In this document: one piece after another, positions 1-11,439 of the stretch
Numbering within the stretch: the first letter of the stretch is position 1
Layout: the number at the start of each line of letters is the position of its first letter
Assembly (NCBI GenBank): GCA_022315425.1
Contig: JAIUPT010000042.1
Coordinates: 1,364,001 to 1,428,000 of the forward strand
DNA length: 64,000 nt
Direction: 5' to 3'
From: Pseudevernia furfuracea
Lineage: Eukaryota > Ascomycota > Lecanoromycetes > Lecanorales > Parmeliaceae
Notes under the pieces: model-generated
Databases searched by the model: none
Told to the model about the DNA's origin: nothing
What the model saw: only the letters and a program-made list of their open reading frames with translations
Position numbers and translations under genes: made by a program

Positions 1-3000
1 GATGCTTGTGAGTGACCGAACATCCTGTTGATGGAACGCATGGTACGGAACACGCCGTTATAGTTGATCCCAAGTCCAGCGACAGCGTTGAAGAACCTGT
101 CAACATCGAGAGGGGGAAGTTCAGCCTGCGAAACGGGGCTCGGGGGAAGGTCTCCAGTTGCGGGTTGGCCCAAGTGAACGAGCAAGCGCCCATCACAGCT
201 CTTATCCAAGACGTGCTCATCAGAGCAACAGTAACAGACAAAGTCTGCTTCCAATATGGCGTCGTCTTCTAAGGCGTCACAAGCAAAACGGCTGCGCAGG
301 GTGAAGAGCGTCTCCACACCCGCACTGTCCTCATCGATCACCAGAGCTCTGTGAATTTTGAGATCTTGAATCTCAACCATCTTAATCGTGCGACTGCGCA
401 TGAACAACTCAGCCGCTTGTACGGCCATGCTCACATATCCCGCTCCTGGAAAAATTACTTGGCTCTGGAAAGTGTGTCCTCGAAGCCAAGGCAATTCCTG
501 TGCACGCAGCACGTTCCGCCATGCCATGCCATGTTGGCCCTCCTCACGTAGGCGGCCCAAGAGCTCATGCGGACTCTGTACCCCAAGACGATAGTTTCGC
601 ACGAGGCGTGATTCATGCCAATAGACTTGTTCATGGTCCCATGCATACGATGGCAGGTTTTTAAGCATTCGCGGTTGACTTGACCCATGGAAAGCGTTGC
701 GCCAGCTGTCCAAATCCACTAGAGAGGGACCCAAGTAGCTCCACACTAGTCCCACTGCTGCGGACATGGCCTCCACGTCATTTCCGTCGCGTTCCAAGCA
801 GCCGGTGTAAGGAATGGAGCCGTCCATTATTAGTTTGAGCGTCTGGCTCACTGCGCTCTTCAGAGCCGGATGTGGCCCGACTTCCATCCCGAGCGCGAAT
901 TTCCCACTGCCCTGCACGGATGCTTGCAAAGCTTGAGAGAAAAGGACAGGACTAACCATGTTATCGACCCAATACTGGCCTTTGAGCTGGTCGAGGGGCC
1001 CGTTGAACAGATCTGCTTCCATATGTACACTCGAAGACCAGATGCAATCTTTTCGAGGTGCTTGAACGCGAATTTTAAGCTTCTGTAGGCACTCCATATA
1101 CTTTTCTGCGCAGCGAAGCATATGAGACGAATGATACGCTGTGTCGACCTTGAGTAGACGTGCAAAGACTCCTTCTTTGTCGAAGCTTACTTTCGCCTCA
1201 CGGATGGCGTCCAGGTCACCAGATAGCGTGACGCTCGAAGGAGCATTGCTTGCAGCAACGAAAATGCGGCCATCGAATCTGGGCCGGGAGCAGAAAGCAG
1301 TGGCAGCATCAAGCGAAACACCAGCAGCCATCATGCCACCTTCTTGCTTTTTGGCTCCCTTGGCAAGATGGGCGACGAAGCCTCGATAGTAAGCGATGCC
1401 CATGGCGTCTCTTGCGCTTAGAATGCCGGCCGCATACGCTGCACCGATCTCTCCGGACGAGTGACCAACGACAGCGTTAAACTGGACACCGGCAGCGCGC
1501 AAGAGATCTACAAGAGCGATCTGGATCGCTGTGCACAGCGGTTGCGAAAATTCGGCTTGAGATATGCGTGAGGTGGCGTACTCAGCAGCGAGCTCTCGGG
1601 TCAATGACCAGGAAGGGGCATCTGGAAGTGCTGTCAATGCGCTTTCACATTTTTCAAGACATTCACGGAACAATTGGCAGTGCGCCATGAGTTGCTGGCC
1701 CATTTTCGCCCATTGAGCGCCCTGCAAAGATGCTCTGGTTGGCCATGTAGCTCTTCTGAGCTTAGAGAAAATGTACATACCTGGCCGGTGAAAACGCCAA
1801 GAAGTCTCGAAGCTACAGCGAGCGCTCGAATGCCCAATTGGGCGTCAGGTGAGGCCTCACTAACAGTGATATGCTTCTTCAGTAAGCCCAGAAGTCGCTG
1901 CCGGTCGGAAGCAGCTATCGCTATCCGGGTCGAAAAGGCAGTCCTTCTCGAATGAAGTACCCAACTTAGAGCGTTTAGGTCTAGCGATGGTGTTGAGTGA
2001 ATGTACTCTAACGTATCTTGGAGAATACGAAGGAGTGACGATCGATTTTGGGCGGAAAATACAAAGGGTCCTGGGAATGTTGTATGGACGACTATATCTT
2101 CTACGATGCTTCCTGCGGTAGGTGCGTTGGAGGAGGGCTCGTAGCTTTCGAGGATGACATGTGCATTTGTTCCTCCGAAGCCAAAGCTATTTATGCTTGC
2201 GCGCAGCGGCTTACCTGCAGTATCAGGCCAAGGCAGCAACGAAGTAGGGACACAAAGATTGCCGTAATGCGGTGTGATGGCGGGATTGAGCTTATTGAAG
2301 TGCATATTTGGCGGAATCGCCTTGTTCTGGATGGCGAGGGCGGCTTTGAGGACACCGGCCAATCCGGCGCAACCTTCGAGGTGACCAATGACTGTTTTGA
2401 CCGATCCACAATAGAGCGAATCTTCCTCCTTTGTTTCAGACTGGTTGGGAAAGAATGCTTCTTGGATGGCGCGAGCCTCCACTGGGTCGCCTGCCAAGGT
2501 CCCGGTGCCGTGACATTCGAAATACTGGCATCGGTCGTTGAATAGGTCCAATCTGGCGTTCTCATATGTCTTACGAATAAGCTCCGTCTGTGCTGACCAG
2601 CTGGGCATGGTGATGCCATTGGTGCGGCCATCCGAGTTGACGCCGGTTTGCCGTATAATACACTCAACGTGATCGTTGTCCTGGATGGCCTTGCTAAGCG
2701 GTTTCAGAAGGACAGCGGCGATACCTTCGCCGCGTGCGTACCCATTGGCATCCTTGTCCCACATGCGTGAGCGGGAGTCGGGCGATAGCATGTGCAGATT
2801 TGACTCGGCGATGTACATTGCCGGATCCAACAGTAGCGTAGTGCCCGCGACAATCGCATGAGTGGCTTCCCCGTTTCGAAGGCCCTGGACGGCTTGGTGC
2901 AGGGCAACGAGAGAACTCGAACAGGCCGTGTCAATAGTTATAGATGGGCCTTTTAGATTGAAAAAGTACGATATCCGATTCGAGAGGATACTTCGTGCCA

Positions 3001-3448
3001 CGCCTGTGGCTGTATAAGTTGGGAGCGTTTCCGGATCGCGCATCTGGATGTCGTTGAAATCTGAACTCATCACACCCACATGCACCGCAGTCAGCGATCC
3101 ATCGATTGCATCCAAGGGCCAGCCTGCCGTTTCAAGGGACTCATAGACCGTCTCCAGTAGGATCCGTTGCTGAGGATCCATGCCATGAGCTTCTCTGGGG
3201 TTGATGCGGAAGAATGAAGCGTCGAAAAGACGACAGTCTTCTTGGAGCAGGTAAGCTCGATTCTGTACATCCGTGCAGCCATGGTGCTCTCCGTTTGGGC
3301 TGTAGAAGCTAGAGAGGTTAAGTCTCTCTGCGGGAAAGTCGCGAATCACGTCTCTTGGGGCCTTCAACAACTCCCATAGCTTGGACGGTGATGTTGCAGC
3401 GCCTGGGAACCTACAAGCAGAGCCAACGATAGCAATGGGTTCAGCCAT
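1..3448 (-). CDS. Highly reducing type I polyketide synthase, 5' part (KS-AT-DH), truncated by window edge
   Basis: Builds a reduced polyketide by iterative condensation of malonyl units; this would be the core enzyme of the cluster. Two exons are seen, 3448-1781 and 1721 to the window edge. The 59 bp intron (gtatgt...ttgcag, 1722-1780) falls in phase 0 inside the AT motif GQ|GAQ, so the apparent stop near 1634 is not a lesion. About 1,129 residues are visible. KS (about 1-425): active-site Cys176 in DTACSSSL, then HGTGT and GHLEG. AT (about 553-870): GHSSGEIG with catalytic Ser near 644 and AYHSSHM. The N-terminal DH hotdog begins near 935, with the catalytic His near 972 in GHTFQSQVIFPG; Ser replaces the usual Gly of HxxxGxxxxP. 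The KS stretch LSPDSRSRMWDKDANGY recalls both HR-PKSs and PKS-NRPS hybrids. MT, ER, KR, ACP and any NRPS module would lie off the left edge. The start ATG at 3448 opens directly into the KS. Confidence 0.95.
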
Positions 3449-4281
3449 GTTCCTTTCTCTTGGCGACGAATGTGAAACAGCTGTTGAAGCGTCTCAAGGA
3501 AGATGGGAAGAGGGGTTGAGTTGGGCCAGATGATGAGCTTTCCAGGCTCTTACGAGTGCCATGGCGTGATTATAATGCACCCTTACCGTAAGGTGGGCCT
3601 TCCTTCGAAAACCTGTCAACACGGAAAGTTCGACAAGAAGGATGGGAATGCTCAATATGGTCTGCAGGACAATTGAGAATATCTTCAATAGCCCGACTGG
3701 ACTTTTTGATCTTCTAGCTGCAGTTATGTCTTGTGTCTGTAGCGTCTTCGGGCGAGAACAGAATCCTCGCGAGTGAGATGGCTGTTATTTCCTTCCTTTC
3801 CCTAGTATCTCGTATAAGTGTAAACGTTTAGTAATGGTCACAAGGTAGGCGGCTCTTGAAAACTTGATGGACTCTAATCCAGATCATTGGTGGCGTCGTC
3901 ATCTACTCTGTATTAGGTATTCGGCTCAGTTCGCTACATGTAGACAAGCACCGATGGTGCGGCGTGGCAAGTGCTCACCGGTGACCGGTCTGATGGCACA
4001 ATCATCTTCCTGGATCCCGAGTATGGAGGTACACTCCTTCGGTCTTACAAGGCTCAGGCCGGGGTATTACTGTCTAATCGAGACATGTCCTTCCTATGGC
4101 GCAGTAGGCACAGCAGTGAGGGATTCTAGGCCATCAGTACATTTAGAACTAGACCTCGCACTTCTGCAGGTTCCTGCATAGCTTCCTGCATATCCCTTCT
4201 CCGTTATCCATTCATCACGTTCGATTTTCAGTTGATACTACTGCAGCTTGTCGTTAATCGTTAGAATACTCCGCTCCACCA
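3449..4281. promoter_or_regulatory. Divergent promoter between PKS and GMC oxidoreductase
   Basis: These 833 bp separate the divergently transcribed PKS and GMC genes and must hold both promoters. A tandem ACCGGTGACCGGT at 3977-3989 contains CGG-N3-CCG (3979-3987), a shape that Zn2Cys6 regulators can bind. No protein-coding signal was recognised. That the cluster regulator binds here is inference only. Confidence 0.45.
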
Positions 4282-6307
4282 ATGGGAATCCTCAACTTCA
4301 GGCTTCAGACGCTGTTGTTTTGTGCTGCTGCATGCGTCTCGGATGCAATCTCCATCCCCCGCCATGCCACGCTCGCATCAAGGCAGATTGCAAGCCAGAC
4401 CATGTACGACTTCATCATTGCAGGTGGAGGTCTTAGTGGTCTTACCGTCGCCGATCGTTTGACCCAAGACCCGAGCGGTATGAGTCATCACCCGCACAGC
4501 CCTAAGCCTTGAGCCCTAACCCTAAGTATCGTATCCCACATCGAGACGGCCACTGACTAGGTTCGTCTCGTAGTGAATGTCCTTGTCATTGAGGCAGGAC
4601 CACTGGACGTTCCTGAAGAGGACTTCATCAGTGTTCCCGGCTTATACAACCCACTCCCCCACCTTTATCAAACACTCGACAGCGTACCGCAAACGGCCTT
4701 GGATAACAAGTCGTTCCTTGCTCCGGCCGGAAACGTGGTGGGCGGTGGCACTGTCGTCCACTCGTTGCTATGGTTCAGGTCCAGCAAAGAGGAATACGCC
4801 GCGTGGAAACAACTTGGTGCGACAGATTTAGACTGGGACGTCCTACTGCCCTACTTCAAAAAGAATGAAAATTTCACGGTCCCGAACGAGGCATTCGCGC
4901 GCCAAGCAAATATCACCTATGTCGCCGATGTGCATGGCTATAACGGGCCAATCCATGTATCCTACCCCAATTTTGCCTACATAGGAAGCGGTTTGTCTCA
5001 GTTTTCGGACACGTTTGTTGTCTTACAACTAACAACCTTCAGGGAATTGGTGGGAAGCAGCGCTGTCCCTAGGCTTCGATCCCGTCGAAGACGTCAACAA
5101 TGGCGATCAGGCTGGCATATCTTTTGTCGCTTTGTCCGTCGATCCTACCAATCGGACGAGAAGCGATGCTCGGAACGGGTACTACTCGAGCGAGATAGCC
5201 TCACGACTAAACTACCACCTGCTCACCGACCATACCGTTTCGAAGATCCTGGTGAAGGGCAACAAAACCGTCGGGGTCGAGTACGTTCCGAGCGCCGGAG
5301 GGTCGAAACTCACTGCGCAGTCCTCAAAGGAAGTCCTCATCGCTGCTGGAGGTGTCCACACACCACAGCTGCTCCAGCTATCAGGAATTGGCCCTAAGAA
5401 GCTTCTCGATAGCCTTGGGATTGATGTCGTTGCCAACCTCCCTGGTGTTGGGACTAATCTGCAAGATACGCCCAATTTCGGTATCCCGTACACCTTCACC
5501 AACAATGTCCAGCCTAATGAAGAGACATTCGCTACAAACTCGACGTATGACGCCCAGGAACTCGCGATATATGACTCATCGCATGAGGGGCCTTATGTGG
5601 TCACCCGAGGCAGGAGTACTAACATCGCCATCCTTCCTCTCTGCAGCATAACTTCAAACTGCTCCGACATCGTTGAGGCAGCCCGGAAGCGAGACCCGGC
5701 TGCCTCACTCCCAGCGCACACAGACCCAACCGTCCTGGCAGGTTACACAGCGCAACGAGAGATAAGATATGGACAGCTCGAATCGCAGGACATTCCATCC
5801 GCTTTCCTCCAGTGGAATACTGGTAATACGGTGACTTTGTTCCTTTCAACGGCTCTCAGCCGTGGCTCCGTCAACATCAATTCCACCGACGTCCTTGACC
5901 ATCCAGTGATCGATTGGCAGTCTATGACGGATCCAACGGATTATGACATCATGATCGCGACTGTCCTCAAAAACAGAGAGATCATGAACGCGCCGGGCAT
6001 GAAGTCTCTGGGAGCACATGAAGCGGCTCCATTTGGTGACAATATCACGGATCCAGATCAACTCCAGCTGTCTCTTGCGTCGGTCGGTGAGCCTTCGCTT
6101 GCCCATATGTGCTGTACGGCACCCATGATGGACAAAAACAAGGGCGGGGTGGTAGATGCGAACTACAAAGTTTATGGTGTAAGAGGATTGAGAGTTATAG
6201 ATATCGCCACCGTGCCGCTATTGCCGACTTTACCTCCGCAGGCGCCGTTGTATGCTTTGTCGGAGAGGATTGTAGACATGATCAAGCAGGAATATTCACA
6301 GTCTTGA
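4282..6307 (+). CDS. Secreted GMC-family FAD oxidoreductase with altered C-terminal catalytic residue
   Basis: A flavoprotein of the glucose-methanol-choline oxidoreductase family, normally oxidising an alcohol with FAD. Three exons: 4282-4477, 4574-4990 and 5043-6307, giving 625 residues. Residues 1-20 look like a signal peptide, and several NxT/NxS sites suggest secretion. The FAD dinucleotide motif GGGLSG lies at about 48-53, and the second GMC signature region is around AGNVVGGGTVVHSLLW. Near the C-terminus the first catalytic His is kept (H559, in HMCCTAPMM). The second position, His or Asn in working oxidases, aligns with Pro602 in LPTLPPQAPLY. The enzyme may therefore be a non-canonical oxidase or catalyse something other than simple alcohol oxidation. 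It is divergent from the PKS, which favours a cluster role. The exon joins restore SVNVLVIEAG and GNWWEAALS. Confidence 0.9.
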
Positions 6308-6552
6308 CGGAGCTTATGCGTACCTTTGTTGTTGGAGATGTATAACAGTTCGCACAGTCAGTCCTTACCGCTAGTTGCTAGACACACACTGGACAAGTTC
6401 ACTCATTCTACATGATCTGCAATCAACAACGTACCTTTCTGCATGAGACTGGCTTGTGCCGCAACGATAGGGAACAAAAGCAAGATTGTCAAGGTATCCA
6501 CTCGACATGTGCATTGACTCCAAGCTAACCACCGACGTCACTAGTCGGCCCA

Positions 6553-8237
6553 TCATGCCGGAACAAACGCCACCCTGCAGCCATTCTTATTCGACGGCCC
6601 AACGCGCATGACGGCCGTGTACGGCTCGTCATCCCGGGCCTCGACGGCCTTGAACCGTTGCAGCAAGCGCACCACGGCATAGCTGCACTCGGTATCGACC
6701 ATGACGTGCGCCGGGCAGATCCTCGGACCGCCGCCAAAGGGCACGAAGTTCCACATCGGCCGCGCCCGCTCCCACCGCTCGGGGCGGAACTCGTGGGCGT
6801 CGGGGCCCCAGAAGTCCGGATCCCGGTGCATGAGGTAGCGGTTGCAGTGCACGATGTCGCCCTTGGCGCAGAAGACGGGCGCCGTGCCGTCCTCGCCGCC
6901 GCCGGTGGGGAGGGCGGTGTCTCTGACGCACGCCCGCACGGTCTGCAGGCTGACCGGGTACAACCGGTGAGCTGGGGGTCGAAAGTTTTTTTCATGTGAG
7001 CTTCATCGTTCGACGGGGGCTGGAGGGGACGGGGGGGCACTCACTCTCGTTGACGGTCCATCTGAGATAGTCCATTGACCTGAGGCCTTCGAATGTCAGA
7101 GCCTTGTCTCCATAATCGAGAATCTCTCCGCGGAGCTTCTCCACCACTTCCGGGTGCCTTGCTAGGGCGAAGAGCGTATGGCTCATGTGGATGGACGTCG
7201 TCTCGTTAGAGGGGATCCAGACGCCGGTCAATTGCGTACGAAGCTCAAGCTTGTCAGGCACATGGCGGGCAATGGTCCAGAGGAAGTCGCTCCGAGGCTC
7301 GCCATTCGCGCAAGCAGCCGGCTTGCCAGTCCTTCCCTCCTCTTCAAGCTGGCGGTAGGCTTTGTCGATGTAGCGTTCGAGGAAGCCTTGGATTCTTTTG
7401 CAAGCCGCGAACCATTCCTTGTCACGGTGCAGAAAGAGGAACGAACTCAACTGCAGCCGGAGACGCAGCCCGCGCATCACGGTGACCATGTCTCTGTGCG
7501 GCCAATCTCTCTCTGGGTTGTCGAGCGAGTTCACCGTCTGCCCAAAGAGAAATTCGGTCGAAGTGTCAAGGAACTACATTGCCAAGTCAGACTGCCTCGT
7601 CCAAAGAATGATGCAACAGCGATTTGCAAAAGAAGAGCGTTTCCAGGGACGTTGCACTCACCCACCGTTGAAACAATGGTTGCATGTCCACTGCTGACCC
7701 ATCGGTCGGGATCTTGCTGATCAAGCGGTCTACGTGTGCACTAAGGCGCTCGAGGTTGGAAAAGGCTGCTCGTTCGAAGTACGGCTTCACCAGATCCCTG
7801 GAGAACTGCCACTTGGCGCCATCTGATGAGCTCACTCCACGGCCTGTGAATGGCGTTATCGCGCCGTTGGCCACCCGGATCGGTTCGACGGCAAAACAAT
7901 CCCTGTGCGAGGTTGACATGGCTTTCATGTTGGCGGGTTCCGAGCTGTAGATCATCCGGTTGCCCAAGAAGTTCGCTGTCCAGACTTTGGAGCCCCGAGC
8001 AGAATACGTCTCCGTCTGGAACTCGAGGAAGCGGTTCTCTTTGAGCGCCTTGAACATGGCATAGACGTAGTCGAAGCCTGTGAGCTTGTCCCAGGATGGG
8101 TACCGTTTCATTGGCGGGCAGCCGAGTTGGGCTCGGGTCCGCTCATAGTGGAGGTGGTTGAGGATTGCACGGCCGACCCAGTACACGACCGCAAAAGATA
8201 GAATGCAAATAGGGAGATGTATGGCAAACACTGCCAT
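6553..8237 (-). CDS. Cytochrome P450, CYP52-like, with altered I-helix and heme loop
   Basis: A membrane-anchored monooxygenase of the class that includes fungal CYP52 alkane/fatty-acid hydroxylases. Exons are 8237-7662, 7573-7045 and 6971-6553 (introns 88 and 73 bp), 507 residues. An N-terminal hydrophobic anchor (about 5-25) precedes the globular domain. The first splice restores FLDTSTEFLFG, typical of CYP52 proteins; the second restores the K-helix ExxR as E368-T-H-R371. The heme ligand is Cys454 in FGGGPRICPAH. The oxygen-activating I-helix motif, usually AGRDTT, reads PSNETT: the acid-Thr pair is kept but the Ala-Gly is lost. The residue two after the heme Cys is Ala rather than Gly. 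Convergent with the GMC gene (245 bp apart) and divergent from the next P450. Hydroxylation of an alkyl chain of the polyketide is a reasonable inference; the substrate is unknown. Confidence 0.92.
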
Positions 8238-8926
8238 GATGATAGATGGTAGGACTCAACAGCGCAACATTTGCAATGCGACGAGCAGGCAGTCGGTGGT
8301 ACTTCAAATTCTGTCCATGCCAGAGCAAACGGCCACTTAACCTACTTTAGGACCTCACTCCCGTCTTTGGATATATGCGCAACATGATTGTGAAGGGTCC
8401 CTGCTGGATCCCGATACCGATGTCTAGTGTAATGCAAGCAGTGAAATGCAAGCATTTGGCGGGCGTCGGTGTATTACTTCCTTACGTGAGGTGCTTTCGC
8501 CGTCTTCCCCACCTCTGATCCGCTCCGGTGGTTTTGATATGCAATAACGCCAAGAAGACTCCACTTATGGCGTGTGCCATCATCTTGGGCTCTGTTCAAG
8601 CGCTCAGAAACCTCAGTAGGTCTCTGCTCTGCAACTGCGTCTAGGGTCTGTTAGTGCTCTAGACAAAGCAGTGTTGTTGATTATCACTTTCGGCTGAGAC
8701 CGCAGTGTTCGTACATTGCCGATAGCTCAAAGAATAAAAAACAAGGTACCGATTCGGAGATCTCGATTTCTTCGTCCACTGTTTCCATACCCTAAGGCGC
8801 TACTAAACCACTCACTAAACTCGTCCTTCGCGCATTGCACTATACTTTTTGCATTCATCTCCGAGTTTCCTGCCCTCACTCTCCAATTCTGACGCTTCCG
8901 TCGTATCACTTCTGGAAGTGGATGCA
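8238..8926. promoter_or_regulatory. Divergent promoter between two P450 genes
   Basis: A 689 bp intergenic stretch with the CYP52-like gene on one side and the second P450 on the other. Short CGG-type half sites occur (ccgataccga at 8411-8420, tcggtg near 8293 and 8466), but no clear palindrome. No ORF with recognisable protein character was found. Confidence 0.35.
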
Positions 8927-10852
8927 ATGGCAATCCAACTGTCACCTTACTCCCTCGGATTGGCAGCCTTTGTGCTGTTGGCTGTGACCGTCTTAGCATA
9001 CCGTGCCCTCCTTCCTCGGCCAATTCCTGGCATACCCTACAAGAAGAAAAGTGCAAAACGAATCCTTGGAGATGCGCCAGATGTGAGCTATCACTACCGT
9101 TATGGGACCAAACTTCTCGAAGCTGACGAAACGCACAGCTTCTGGAATGGCGTTCAGAGACGAAAGAAATCTGGAGCTACATCAGAAAGCTTACCGTCGA
9201 CCTCGACTCGCCCATCATCCAGATGTTCATGCGTCCGTTTGGAAAGCCATGGGTAATTGTCGCCGATTTTCGTGAAGCTCAAGACATCCAGGTGAATCGA
9301 CAAGACGAGTTTGATCGCTCCACGTACATTGGCGAGGTTTTTGGGCCTCTGCTGCCTGGGAATCACGTTTGGGTACGTCCTATCACACCTTTAGTCGCGA
9401 ATACCCCCTGAAATAGCTGGTTTCGTCAAGAAATCGGAACATGCTGATGACAGGCTTCTAGATGCCCAGCAATGAGACATTCCGGGCCCATCGCTGGCTC
9501 ATCCGAGATACAATGTCTCCAGGCTTTCTCCAGGACGTTGTCGGTCCCACAATTCACGACTCGACCCAAGACCTGCTTACACTTTGGAGGGAGAGAGCGC
9601 GCTTAGCCCAGGGCAGACCCTTTGAAGCCGATAAAGACATTATCAGAAACTTAGTCGATGTTATTATAAGAGCCACTTTTGGATTTGACGTTGGCGCCAT
9701 CGCAGCGCAGCTGAATCGAATCTCTGGCATGGACAAGATGGAGGTTCCTGCCAACGTTGACTCGCCTGCAATTTTCCCCATTGCAGCCGATCCCGAAGCG
9801 TATACGTCAGTTAGGACATTGGTCGACAGTCTGCAGATTGCTCTGAAATCTCCATTTCCAAAACAACATCTCACTTTCGCCCTGAAGTTCTATCCGTCTT
9901 TAGTCGCCGCCAGGAAGTGGAACGAGAGAATGATGGGCGACCGCTTACAAGCCGCGTGGAGGAAATTCTCTGGCAACCCAGACCAGGATGACCAGGTGAA
10001 GTCTGCCGTAGACCTGCTTGTGCAACGAGAAGCACAGATGGCCAAGAAGGAAGACCGCAACGTGAAGTACGATACTCGCGTGATCAGGGACGAACTCTTC
10101 GGGTTCTTTTCAGCGGGCCACGAAACGACCTCGACCACAATCTGCTGGGCTCTCAAGTATCTAACAAAGCATCAAGACGTACAACAAAAGCTCCGCTCCG
10201 CGTTAAGGTCGGCGCACAAGCGTGCATTGGCGGCCGGAGACTTACCCTCTTCTCACGAGATCTGGAAAGCCGACGTTCCTTACCTTGACGCTTTTATCGA
10301 GGAGAACCACCGTTGGGGTACTTCGATCCCCACTGTCATCAGAATCGCAACTCGAGATACCGTGGTCCTCGGCCACCACGTCCCGAAGGGGACCGACGTT
10401 TTTATGCTCAATAACGGCCCCAGCTTTCAAACCCCAGCGTTCGCGGTCGATGAGTCGAAGCGCAGCGAAACGAGCCGGGAAGGGAAAGACAGGAACGGCG
10501 TTTGGGATGATTCGGATGTTGCAGTGTTCAACCCGGAGAGGTGGTTAGTCGAAGACAAGGGCAATGCCAAATTCAACCCTCGTGCCGGACCGGTGCTTCC
10601 ATACGGCTTTGGGCTTCGTGGTTGTTTCGGTAAGCGACGCCACTCCAATCGCTACTTGCGAACGAGCAATTGACTTGATTGATTTTTGCAGGCATGAAGC
10701 TCGCCGTCCTGGAACTAAAGGTGATCATTTCGCTTATCGTGTGGTCCTTCGAGTTCCACGAGACCCCTCCATCGTTGTCTTCGTTTGACGGCGATGACAT
10801 GAATACTCATAGATGCCAGCAAGTCTACTTCAGACTGGCAGAAGCGAATTGA
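8927..10852 (+). CDS. Cytochrome P450, paralogue of the P450 at 19,086
   Basis: A microsomal P450 monooxygenase. Four exons: 8927-9082, 9139-9372, 9462-10629 and 10692-10852, with introns of 56, 89 and 62 bp; the protein is 572 residues, the same length as the paralogue at 19,086. An N-terminal membrane anchor is followed by the proline hinge LPRPIPGIPY. The I-helix has an intact AGHETTS (about 348-354), the K-helix ExxR is ENHR near 410, and the heme ligand is Cys518 in YGFGLRGCFG, with Tyr in place of the usual first Phe. The last intron splits the Gly codon right after the heme Cys-Phe. Exon joins were confirmed by alignment with the paralogue; for example GDAPD joins LLEWRS and GNHVW joins MPSNETF. 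It probably oxidises the polyketide or an intermediate. The start ATG at 8927 is preferred because it places the anchor at the N-terminus. Confidence 0.93.
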
Positions 10853-11168
10853 TCTTGGATCGAGTTAGGAAGAGTCCGCTGGGGGGCAATTGGGCAGTAG
10901 CTGAACGTTGTCCAACTGGTGCGAGTTGCCACAAGGTGATTGATTATATGGATGAGTTTGCATGACTTTCTTTATCCGCGCTCTCGCCATCCCGTGACGA
11001 GAAATTCTTGGGAACAATTATGTGCTTGATTGTTTCGAAGCCATGCCGTAGCCTCAGTGCTCGCCTGGCCATATTCCTTCCCATCTCCTCGCAGTCGCAC
11101 ACCGTACAAATAACATTCTCGTTCGCGTGGTCTAGAGTAATCAAGGTAGTTTGTTTCTTCGTTCGGCA

Positions 11169-11169
<1 letters not shown>

Positions 11170-11214
<45 letters not shown>

Positions 11215-11215
11215 T
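11170..11215. repeat. (TAA)n microsatellite in convergent intergenic region
   Basis: About 15 copies of a TAA trinucleotide. It lies in the 587 bp between the 3' ends of the P450 (ends 10852) and the SDR (ends 11440). The rest of that interval shows no gene I can support. Confidence 0.95.
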
Positions 11216-11439
11216 AGTAAGTAATAACATTATGATTAGAAGAAAGAATTACGGTAAAGTAAAGCGGGAGGCAGCTTTGTAGCTCTACGACTTTATCCAT
11301 AAAGGCAATACAGCGAAGAGTGAATTTGACTTGACTCAATTTTACGCAATAAGGCAATCGTATTCTAATGGACGGGGGTTTACTTGCAAGGGTGCCTTTA
11401 TGTGGCTATCGACGAACGTTTGGTTGCATAGACCAAGTC

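Noticed and set aside
1634..1780. Possible premature stop in the PKS
   Set aside because: The reading frame is fully restored by a canonical 59 bp intron, and the AT motifs continue.
1..3448. Naming the PKS as a PKS-NRPS hybrid
   Set aside because: The KS sequence is suggestive, but the C-terminal half with any NRPS module is outside the window.
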